A stretch of DNA of 64,000 nt from Alicycliphilus denitrificans K601 (GTDB lineage: Bacteria; Pseudomonadota; Gammaproteobacteria; Burkholderiales; Burkholderiaceae_C). Numbering within the stretch: the first letter of the stretch is position 1; each line of letters begins with the position of its first letter. The position numbers and the translations under genes were made by a program. The notes beneath the pieces were generated by a model, which did no database searches, was not told where the DNA came from, and saw only the letters and a program-made list of their open reading frames with translations. Below are positions 57,418 to 64,000 of this stretch, piece by piece. Location of the stretch: contig NC_015423.1 of assembly GCF_000204645.1 (NCBI RefSeq), forward strand, positions 1 to 64,000, read 5' to 3'.

Positions 57418-60400
57418 GGGTGGCCTCCATGGCGACATTTGCCTGGCGACGTGGCTTGCGCGTCGCGAGCCTGCGTAACGCGACGTAGAAAACAGGAGTC
57501 AGGAATAAACCGAACAAGGTCACGCCGAGCATGCCGGCGAACACAGTCACTCCCATAACCTGGCGAATCTCCGCGCCTGCGCCGGAACCGACCATCAGCG
57601 GCACCACGCCAGCGATGAAGGCGATGGAAGTCATGATGATCGGGCGCAGACGAAGGCGTGATGCCTCCAGCGCGGCATCGAGGATGCTGTGCCCCTTGCG
57701 CTCAAGTTCACGGGCGAACTCCACGATCAGAATGGCATTCTTGGAGGCCAGACCAATCAGCACTATCAAGCCAATCTGCACGAAAATGTTGCTGTCACCA
57801 CCCGCGAGCCACACGCCCGTCATGGCCGACAACAGGCTCATGGGCACGATCAGGATGACGGCCAGCGGCAACGTCCAGCTTTCGTACAGTGCCGCCAGCA
57901 CCAGGAAGACCAACAGTACCGCCAGCGGGAACACCACCAGCGCGGTATTGCTTTGCGTGACCTGCTGGTAGCTGAGGTCGGTCCACTCCAGTTGCATGCC
58001 TGGCGGCAGCACCTTGTCTGCAATGGATTGCACTTGCTGCAATGCCTGCGATGACGACACCAGACGCGGATCTGACTCACCAATCAGGTCGGCAGATGGA
58101 TAGCCGTTGAAGCGGATGACGGGATCGGGGCCGAATGTCTTGCGCACGTCCACCATGCTGCCGATGGGCACCATGTCGCCATTGGCGTTGCGGGTGCGCA
58201 GTTTGACCACGTCCTCGACAGAACTGCGGAACGGTGCGTCCGCCTGAGCCATCACCCGGAAGGTGCGGCCAAAGCGCGTGAAGTCGTTGACATACGCCGA
58301 ACCCAGGTACACTTGCAGCGTATCGAAAAGATCGGTCACGGCCACGCCCTGTGCCTTCGCCTTGGTGCGGTCCACTACGGCGTCAAGCTGCGGCACATTG
58401 GCCTGATAGGAACTGATCGGATATTGGAATCCCGGTTCTTGCGAGATGGCCGTCGCCAGCTCGGTGGTCGCCGTCTGCAATGCGGCATAGCCCTCACGGT
58501 TGCGATCCTGCACGTAAAGAGAGAACCCGGAACCCGCGCCCAGCCCCATGACAGGGGGCGGCATGATGGCAAAGGCCAGACCGTCCTGCTCCTGAGCGAA
58601 GCGCTCGTTCAACTGTTCCGCAATCTCGGTTGCAGTGTGCTTGCGCTCATTGATGGGCTTGAGTACGAAATACACTAGGCCGCTATTGGACGTGTTGGTC
58701 GACTGCAAGGCGTTCATGCCCGGGAACTGCACGGCGTTGTAGACGCCATCGGTCTTGAGCGCGATGTCGCTCACACGGCGGACCAGCGCTTCCGTGCGCT
58801 CCAGGGATGCACCCTCGGGTAGCTGGATGACACCGATGAGATACAGCTTGTCCTGCATGGGGATGAATCCGCCAGGGACGGCCTTGAACACAGCTCCCGT
58901 CGCCACCAGTAGCGCGATGTAGACGAGAAACACCGCACCACGCCGCCCGAGGATGCGCGACACGCTGTTTCCATAGCCATCCGCGCTGCGCAGGAAGAAA
59001 CGGTTGAACGGCCGGAATATCCAGCCCAGACTGCGATCCAGCACCCGCGTGGGCAGGTCTGGCGCGGCACCATGCGGGCGAAGCAGGCGCGCGGCCAGCG
59101 CAGGCGACAGCGTCAGCGAGTTGATGGCCGAAATTACCGTGGAGATCGCAATGGTGACGGCGAACTGTTTGTAGAACTGCCCTGTCACGCCGGACAGGAA
59201 TGCCATAGGCACGAATACCGAGCACAGCACCAGCGAGATGGCGACGATGGGGCCACTGACTTCGCGCATGGCCTGATGGGCCGCAGCCAGCGGCGCCAGC
59301 CCTTCGGCGATGTTGCGCTCGACGTTTTCCACCACCACGATCGCGTCGTCCACCACGATCCCGATGGCAAGCACGAGTCCAAAAAGCGTGAGCGTATTGA
59401 TGGAAAAGCCCAGCATCAGCAGCACGGCGAAGGTGCCTACCACCGACACCGGCACGGCTAGCAGTGGGATGATGGAGGCACGCCAAGTCTGAAGGAACAA
59501 GATCACCACCAGCACCACCAGTCCGATGGCTTCCAGCAGAGTGTTGACGACCGCCTTGATCGACTGACGCACGAAGACAGTTGAGTCATACTCCACCGAC
59601 CATTCCACTCCCTCGGGAAAGCGCTTGGCCAACTCGTCCATCTTCGCGCGGACTTGATCCGAGATTTCGATGGCATTGGCGCCCGGGGCTTCAAGGACAG
59701 AGATCGCGACAGCAGGCTTGTTGTTGAGCAACGACATCAGCGAGTAGCTGGATGCGTCCATTTCCACGCGCGCCACATCTCGCAGCCGGGTGACCTGACC
59801 CTGCGATCCGGTCTTGACGATGACGTCGCCGAACTCTTCTTCCGTCACCAGCCGGCCCTGCGCATTGATGGACAGGAGGAAGTCGCTTCCCGAGGGGTTG
59901 GGCGGCGCACCTAGTTGACCGGCCGAGACCTGGACGTTCTGTTCGCGCACGGCTTCGACCACATCGCCGGCGGTCATACCCAGCGCCGCAATTTTGTCGG
60001 GGTCCAGCCATAAGCGCATGGCGTAGTCGCCAGAGCCGTAGATCTTGGCATCGCCCACCCCCTGGATGCGTGCCAACTCGTCGCGTACATGGAGCACGGC
60101 ATAGTTGCGCAGGTACAGCGCGTCATAGCGATCGCCCGGCGAGCGCAACTGCACGACCAGCGTTTCGTTGTGGGACTGTTTGACGGTCACCACACCTTGC
60201 TGGCGCACCGCTTCGGGAAGACGCGGCTCTGCCTGGGCGACACGGTTCTGTACCTTGACCTGGGCGTCGTCGGGATCGGTGCCAGGACGGAAGGTGACGG
60301 TCAGCACCAACACGCCATCACTACCGGCCACGGACTTCATGTAGAGCATGTTTTCCACGCCGGTGATGGATGCCTCCAGTGGTGCGGCTACCGTGTCGGC

Positions 60401-60577
60401 GATTTCGCGCGGATTTGCGCCAGGATACGTGGCGCGAACCTGTACGCTGGGTGGCACGACTTCCGGGTACTCGCTGACGGGCAAGAGCGGGATCGCGATC
60501 AACCCAACCACGAAAATGATGATGGACAGCACGGCCGCAAAAATCGGCCTGTCCACGAAAAAGCGGGCAAAGTTCAT
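57410..60577 (-). CDS. RND multidrug efflux pump (MexF/OqxB-like)
   Basis: This 1055-residue HAE1-family pump has twelve membrane helices in two halves, beginning MNFARFFVDRPIFAAVLS. The proton relay acidic pair is in GLVLAIGIVVDDAIVVVENVERN. The sequence looks closest to the MexF/BpeF/OqxB branch, but I cannot rank it by search. It would export chloramphenicol, quinolones or similar compounds if expressed. It lies between the adaptor and channel genes, with short gaps or overlaps. Confidence 0.95.
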   Translation of the reverse strand: MNFARFFVDRPIFAAVLSIIIFVVGLIAIPLLPVSEYPEVVPPSVQVRATYPGANPREIADTVAAPLEASITGVENMLYMKSVAGSDGVLVLTVTFRPGTDPDDAQVKVQNRVAQAEPRLPEAVRQQGVVTVKQSHNETLVVQLRSPGDRYDALYLRNYAVLHVRDELARIQGVGDAKIYGSGDYAMRLWLDPDKIAALGMTAGDVVEAVREQNVQVSAGQLGAPPNPSGSDFLLSINAQGRLVTEEEFGDVIVKTGSQGQVTRLRDVARVEMDASSYSLMSLLNNKPAVAISVLEAPGANAIEISDQVRAKMDELAKRFPEGVEWSVEYDSTVFVRQSIKAVVNTLLEAIGLVVLVVILFLQTWRASIIPLLAVPVSVVGTFAVLLMLGFSINTLTLFGLVLAIGIVVDDAIVVVENVERNIAEGLAPLAAAHQAMREVSGPIVAISLVLCSVFVPMAFLSGVTGQFYKQFAVTIAISTVISAINSLTLSPALAARLLRPHGAAPDLPTRVLDRSLGWIFRPFNRFFLRSADGYGNSVSRILGRRGAVFLVYIALLVATGAVFKAVPGGFIPMQDKLYLIGVIQLPEGASLERTEALVRRVSDIALKTDGVYNAVQFPGMNALQSTNTSNSGLVYFVLKPINERKHTATEIAEQLNERFAQEQDGLAFAIMPPPVMGLGAGSGFSLYVQDRNREGYAALQTATTELATAISQEPGFQYPISSYQANVPQLDAVVDRTKAKAQGVAVTDLFDTLQVYLGSAYVNDFTRFGRTFRVMAQADAPFRSSVEDVVKLRTRNANGDMVPIGSMVDVRKTFGPDPVIRFNGYPSADLIGESDPRLVSSSQALQQVQSIADKVLPPGMQLEWTDLSYQQVTQSNTALVVFPLAVLLVFLVLAALYESWTLPLAVILIVPMSLLSAMTGVWLAGGDSNIFVQIGLIVLIGLASKNAILIVEFARELERKGHSILDAALEASRLRLRPIIMTSIAFIAGVVPLMVGSGAGAEIRQVMGVTVFAGMLGVTLFGLFLTPVFYVALRRLATRKPRRQANVAMEATHD

Positions 60578-60596
60578 GATGGCTGGCTCTCCGCGC

Positions 60597-61796
60597 TCAT
60601 TCGCTCGCCTGGATTTGTCGGCCTGCAGGCGCCATTTCGATGTCCTGGGCCGTCACTGGCATGCCGACAGAAACCTTCTGGATGCCGTTGACGATCACGC
60701 GGTCGCCGGGATTTAGACCTTCCTCGACGATGCGCAGGCCTTCGGCCTTGCGTCCCAGCGTGATGTCGCGGCGCTGGGCGGTGTTGTTCTCATCGATCAC
60801 ATACACGTACTTGCGGCTCTGGTCGGTCAGGATGGCCTTGTCGTCGATCAGCATGGCCTCGAAACTGCCGCTACCCGGCAGGCGCACTCGGGCATAGAGG
60901 CCCGGCGTAAGCAGGCCGTCGGGGTTGACCAGGGTGGCGCGTGCGCGGATGGTGCCGGTGGCCGCATCGACACGGTTGTCCACGAAGTCCACGTTTCCGG
61001 CGTGTGGATAGCCGTTCTCGCCGACCAGGCCCACCTGCACCGGGATACTTTCGCTGCGCTGGTCGGGGCGCTCTCCGTTGCGAGCCATGTGGGCGTAGCG
61101 CAGATAGGTACGCTCGTCGCTATCAAAATGCACGTGCACCGGGTTCAGCGAGACTACGGTGGTCAGGATGCTGGCCTGGCCGTCAGCACTCACCAAGTTG
61201 CCTGCCGTGACCAGTGCACGTCCGGCGCGGCCTGTGATGGGCGAACGTACCTGGGTGAACGACAGATCCAACTTGGCGGTCTCGACTGCGGCTTGGGCGA
61301 ACTGCACGTTGGCTTGGGCCTGATCGGCGGCGGCGTGGCGCTGCTCCAACTCCTCGGTGGAGGCTGCTTGCAACGAAGCCAGCTTTTGAGCACGGGCCGC
61401 TTCGCTACGTGCCAGTGCGGCCTGCGTGCGGGCGCGGGCCAAGTCTGCTTCCGCGCGAGCCAGAGCAGCACGGTAACTGCGAGCGTCAATCTCGAACAGC
61501 ACGTCGCCACGTTTGACGATCTGGCCCTCTTCGTAATTGACCCTGTCGATGTAGCCACTCACACGTGGCCGCAGCGCAACGCTTTCCACCGCCTCGACGC
61601 GGCCATTGAACTCATCCCATAGGACGATCTTGCGCACCGACACAGGTGCCACGCTGACCGTGGGTGGAGGGGCGGCGACCGCGTCGGCGGCGTCGCTATT
61701 GCAGCCAGCCAGGGACAGCGCCAGCAAGCTCGCCGCAGCTAACGGCAAGGCGCGGCGCCAGGAAGGCAGGACCGCAAGGTAAGGCAATGTGCTCAT
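60597..61796 (-). CDS. RND membrane fusion protein (MexE/OqxA-like)
   Basis: This 399-residue periplasmic adaptor has a lipobox (LALSLAGC, lipid Cys near residue 32), the lipoyl and hairpin segments (VESVALRPRVSGYIDRVNYEEGQIVKRGDVLFEID, then a coiled coil with EADLARARTQAALARSE) and a beta-barrel region ending in VIVNGIQKVSVGMPVTAQ. I moved the start to ATG 61796, where the signal begins; an upstream start at 61862 would run into the operators. It is the first gene of the operon. Confidence 0.92.
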   Translation of the reverse strand: MSTLPYLAVLPSWRRALPLAAASLLALSLAGCNSDAADAVAAPPPTVSVAPVSVRKIVLWDEFNGRVEAVESVALRPRVSGYIDRVNYEEGQIVKRGDVLFEIDARSYRAALARAEADLARARTQAALARSEAARAQKLASLQAASTEELEQRHAAADQAQANVQFAQAAVETAKLDLSFTQVRSPITGRAGRALVTAGNLVSADGQASILTTVVSLNPVHVHFDSDERTYLRYAHMARNGERPDQRSESIPVQVGLVGENGYPHAGNVDFVDNRVDAATGTIRARATLVNPDGLLTPGLYARVRLPGSGSFEAMLIDDKAILTDQSRKYVYVIDENNTAQRRDITLGRKAEGLRIVEEGLNPGDRVIVNGIQKVSVGMPVTAQDIEMAPAGRQIQASE

Positions 61797-61843
61797 TGTT
61801 TTCAGTCTCGAAGGGATGGCGAAACCCGGTTGATAAAATTTGA

Positions 61844-61915
61844 CATACGTGACGTATGCCATTTATCATCCACTCATACGCAACGTATGTCAATCATTTA
61901 CATACACTTCGTATG
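61844..61915. promoter_or_regulatory. Three TetR operators between tetR and the efflux operon
   Basis: Three copies of CATACR-N3-CGTATG lie at 61844-61858, 61875-61889 and 61901-61915; the third has one arm change. Start-to-start spacings are 31 and 26 bases. They cover the divergent promoter region between the adaptor gene and the TetR gene, so the regulator should repress both. Confidence 0.85.
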
Positions 61916-61937
61916 TGAAAAATCGGAGGACGACCTA

Positions 61938-62543
61938 ATGGCACAAAAGCGTGCAGAGATGATTGAGGAAACGCGGGCCAAGCTCATCAGTGCCGCCCGC
62001 GCTGCGTTCGCAACCGTGGGGTATGCGGACAGTTCAATGGATGAGCTGACGGCCCAAGCCGGACTGACGCGCGGAGCGCTCTATCACCACTTCGGTGGAA
62101 AGAAAGGGCTGCTGGAGGCGGTCATCGCCCAGATTGATGCAGAGATATCTGGCCGACTGGCCGTCATCGTCGAGGAGGCGGAGTCCACCTGGGACGGCTT
62201 CGTTCAGGAGTGCATTGGCTACATCAAGATGGCCGTCGAGCCCGAAGTCCAGCGGATCGTCCTGCTGGACGGGCCAGCGGTTCTGGGCGATCCCTCCCCG
62301 TGGCCCAGCCAGAACGTGTGCATCGTGAATATGCGCCGCAGCCTCCAGAAGTTGATCGAGGAGGCAGTCATACGCCCCGTCGATTCCCTGGCGACGGCCC
62401 GCCTGATAAGCGGGGCGCTGCTGGGCGCATCGCTGTGGATCGCCAGCGCAGACGACCCACGCGCCGCTTTCGAAAAAGCCGTGCAGGGATTTCTTGTACT
62501 GGTGGCGGGCTTGCGGCGGGACACCTCTCCCGCGCAGTCGTAA
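61938..62543 (+). CDS. TetR-family repressor of the efflux operon
   Basis: This 201-residue regulator has an N-terminal TetR helix-turn-helix (FATVGYADSSMDELTAQAGLTRGALYHHFGGKKGLLEAV) and a ligand-binding C-terminal domain with a tryptophan-rich helix (SLWIASADDPRAAFEKAVQGFLVL). The ATG at 61938 follows CGGAGGACG. It is divergent from the RND operon, and three inverted repeats lie between them, so it most likely represses the pump until a drug or metabolite binds. Confidence 0.93.
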   Translation: MAQKRAEMIEETRAKLISAARAAFATVGYADSSMDELTAQAGLTRGALYHHFGGKKGLLEAVIAQIDAEISGRLAVIVEEAESTWDGFVQECIGYIKMAVEPEVQRIVLLDGPAVLGDPSPWPSQNVCIVNMRRSLQKLIEEAVIRPVDSLATARLISGALLGASLWIASADDPRAAFEKAVQGFLVLVAGLRRDTSPAQS

Positions 62544-62610
62544 CAACCCAAAGGTGCCGACCGGCAGGCCGGACTCTTTGACCCAGACCATTCACCTATT
62601 TGGATTTTGA
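62533..62610 (+). pseudogene. 3' fragment of the interrupted backbone gene (possible)
   Basis: One frame just after tetR reads NNPKVPTGRPDSLTQTIHL and then four more residues to a TGA at 62608-62610, two bases before the next ATG. The ending right before a closely spaced downstream gene suggests the tail of an older gene. Its head may be the 5' fragment at 55695. The match is by position and frame only. Confidence 0.35.
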
Positions 62611-62612
62611 CC

Positions 62613-63308
62613 ATGAACCCTTTCAAAAATCAGGCTTGGGAGGACGCGAAAGCGCATCATCGCGCTGTTTTTCTGCGCTGCGTGGATGCCGAAGATGGCA
62701 GCGCCGAACAATCCCGCCTCGATGCGGAAGGCCGGGCCGCGAAGGGCGAGGCTGACCGCTTGGAGCAGGCCGCGCGAACGGCTTGGTTGCGGGCGAAGCG
62801 GCAGTCCGTGGAAATCCACCTCAACGATGACACGCGCGAAACCCGGCATTGCTTTACCGAGCAGCCGTTGCGAATCCACGCTGGTTTCACGCATGAGGAT
62901 GCGGCCGCTGGCTGGCGTCAAGTCCTGTCCTTTTCTGCCAGTCCGACCCCTGACGCCGACACCTTGGCCCGGATCGAGCGGGCGAAATCGGATGCCGTCT
63001 CGCAACTGGAGTCCTATTGGGCCGAGCTGGCCGACGCCACCGATATTCAGCGCGTGATCTACCAGGGCGTGCATTACACCTGGAATGTGCTTGGCGAGGG
63101 AATCGGCTTCGGCGGGCAGGCATTCCGTGTTGAGTGGCTGACCGCTGATCGAGAGCCGACCGAGTGCAATTTGTTCGCGCAGGGCCGCATCCCGGTTTGG
63201 ATGCGTGACAAGCTACCCGACAACGCCCGTACCATTGAAGACTTGGGCTACCGGATTAACCCGTTTCCGGCTGTGGATGACAGCTTGGATGACGACCCGC
63301 CGTATTAA
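62613..63308 (+). CDS. Backbone protein of unknown function
   Basis: This 231-residue soluble protein has a helical N-terminal half (AWEDAKAHHRAVFLRCVDAE, RLDAEGRAAKGEADRLEQAART) and a second half with RVIYQGVHYTWNVLGEGIGFGGQAFRVEWL. It ends acidic (DDSLDDDPPY). No family is recognised. It precedes the second 675-bp repeat directly, as the HD hydrolase gene precedes the first. It likely continues the P3-promoter-3 operon interrupted by the efflux cassette. Confidence 0.65.
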   Translation: MNPFKNQAWEDAKAHHRAVFLRCVDAEDGSAEQSRLDAEGRAAKGEADRLEQAARTAWLRAKRQSVEIHLNDDTRETRHCFTEQPLRIHAGFTHEDAAAGWRQVLSFSASPTPDADTLARIERAKSDAVSQLESYWAELADATDIQRVIYQGVHYTWNVLGEGIGFGGQAFRVEWLTADREPTECNLFAQGRIPVWMRDKLPDNARTIEDLGYRINPFPAVDDSLDDDPPY

Positions 63309-63982
63309 CCCCTGGGCGTCTCCCCTGCGGGGCCGGGCTTTCGTGCTGCGCATCGAGCCGCCTGCGGCGTCTCGCCCCTTCGGGCGTCAATCCCTGACGC
63401 CTCCGCGCCGTGCCGGCGCTGCGCGCTCCGCTTGCCCGGCCTGAAGGCCGCATCGAGGAACTTTCGCGCGCGAAAGTTCAGGCTGTGGATCTGATCCGTG
63501 GTGTGCCGGCGCTGGTGCGCTGAATCCGCTACGCGCGGGGCCGCACCCCACCACTACCTCGCGCCTTTATTCGTCGTCATGGTGCCCTCCGGCCGGGCTT
63601 CTCCGGTCAAGGGCCGGGCTGCGCCCTGAAATCCTCACCCGTTCGGTGCTCGCCCTTCGGGCTGCGCTCCGCGTGCGGCCTCCGGTTTCTCCCTTGACCG
63701 CGCCCGTCCTGCGTGCCCCTGGACGCCGAGGCGACGAGGTAGATGGTGGGATGCAAAAGCCGGCCCCGCGCTCCGCTGGCCATGTGGGTAATCGACGGGG
63801 AGCAGGGGAGCTTGTGCCCCTGCGGGGCAAGAGCAACTGCAACACCTTGGGGGCCTGTTCCGGCCCCCAAACCCCGCCCCGAGGCTCCAAGGTAGCTTGC
63901 CTGAACCCCGAAGAAACACAAGCCGGGAACCCGCGAAAAATCAGGCTTTTTTCTCTCACAAACTATTGACGGTCAATAGTTT
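63308..63982. repeat. 675-bp long direct repeat, copy 2
   Basis: This copy equals 43347-44022 except for one missing base near 63660. Again it starts at the last base of a gene and ends at a P3 promoter. The bases after the repeat differ from those at copy 1, so this is a true second copy and not an assembly overlap at a circle end. It is 19,961 bp from copy 1. Confidence 0.92.
63460..63477. repeat. P1 palindrome, perfect, inside the long repeat copy 2
   Basis: It is identical in sequence and position within the repeat to the site at 43499-43516. Confidence 0.8.
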
Positions 63983-63993
63983 TATGGTACAAT
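63961..63993 (+). promoter_or_regulatory. P3 operator/promoter 4
   Basis: CTATTGAC-G-GTCAATAG gives TTGACG (63966-63971), followed after 16 bases by TACAAT (63988-63993). The downstream gene is beyond the window. The sequence after the palindrome resembles that after promoter 2 more than promoter 1. Confidence 0.8.
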
Positions 63994-64000
63994 ATGACTC

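Noticed and set aside
55816-62543. Identification of the efflux genes as the mobile tmexCD-toprJ tigecycline cluster
   Set aside because: That cluster has an NfxB-type regulator; here the regulator is a divergent TetR protein with its own operators, and a LysR remnant suggests a different source.
43347-63982. The two long repeats as an assembly overlap from a circular plasmid end
   Set aside because: Sequences outside the repeats differ on both sides, and the copies differ by one base.

Overview
The window is part of a self-transmissible, high-GC plasmid that appears to come from a broad-host-range family in Beta- or Gammaproteobacteria. The evidence is a RepA-type initiator with an iteron origin, IncP-style maintenance genes (ParA, ParB, two TrfB/KorA-like proteins, KfrA), a TrwA/TrwB/TrwC-like DNA-processing set and a nearly complete F-type type IV secretion system (T4SS). 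No rRNA, tRNA, CRISPR array or transposase gene was seen. I could not tie the plasmid to a named incompatibility group from sequence alone.

Layout. 0-6 kb: relaxosome protein, coupling protein, a DsbD-alpha-like periplasmic protein and the relaxase-helicase. 6-9 kb: a signalling island with a membrane PAS sensor, a DUF1805 protein, a NarX-type histidine kinase and a convergent LuxR-type response regulator. 9.4-29.4 kb: the F-type T4SS operon, in the order transglycosylase, traA, L, E, K, B, dsbC, small lipoprotein, V, C, trbI, S26 peptidase, W, U, trbC, a split traN, F, H, G. 29.4-32.8 kb: two reverse-strand genes that may be exclusion genes, a KorA-like regulator, a lipoprotein, an M48 protease and a split Cas4-like pair. 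32.9-38.8 kb: a toxin island with a Fic toxin and a zeta toxin that share one C-terminal module, then DUF1173 and HAD genes. 38.8-43.3 kb: HU, an OmpA-like fusion, two retropepsin-like proteases and an HD hydrolase. 43.3-44.0 kb: a 676-bp repeat, present again at 63.3-64.0 kb. 44-49.6 kb: small unknowns, primase, partition genes, a TrfB-like regulator and a RelE/HigA-like toxin-antitoxin pair. 49.7-52.1 kb: rep and oriV. 52.1-55.7 kb: KfrA, a membrane protease, an orphan cytosine methyltransferase and a PLD nuclease. 55.75-62.5 kb: an inserted RND efflux cassette with a TetR regulator. 62.6-64 kb: a backbone gene and the second repeat copy.

Three families of short palindromes appear to tie the plasmid together. 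P1 is ACTTTCGC-NN-GCGAAAGT, about 16 copies spaced 1-5 kb apart, many inside genes and absent from the efflux cassette. P2 is TGCTTTCA-N3-TGAAAGCA, three copies at promoter regions. P3 is CTATTGAC-S-GTCAATAG, four copies each forming the -35 region of a strong sigma70-type promoter. ParB, the two TrfB-like proteins and KfrA are the candidate binders.

In the order of interest I see: (1) the shared Fic/zeta C-terminal module, which may be a T4SS export signal for conjugation-delivered toxins; (2) the P1 grid, including copies that encode part of signal peptides; (3) the P3 promoters with their duplicated 675-bp upstream repeat, which resemble leading-region single-strand promoters; (4) the plasmid-borne two-component module; and (5) the split Cas4-like pair. 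All functional statements are from reading the sequence; no database search was run.
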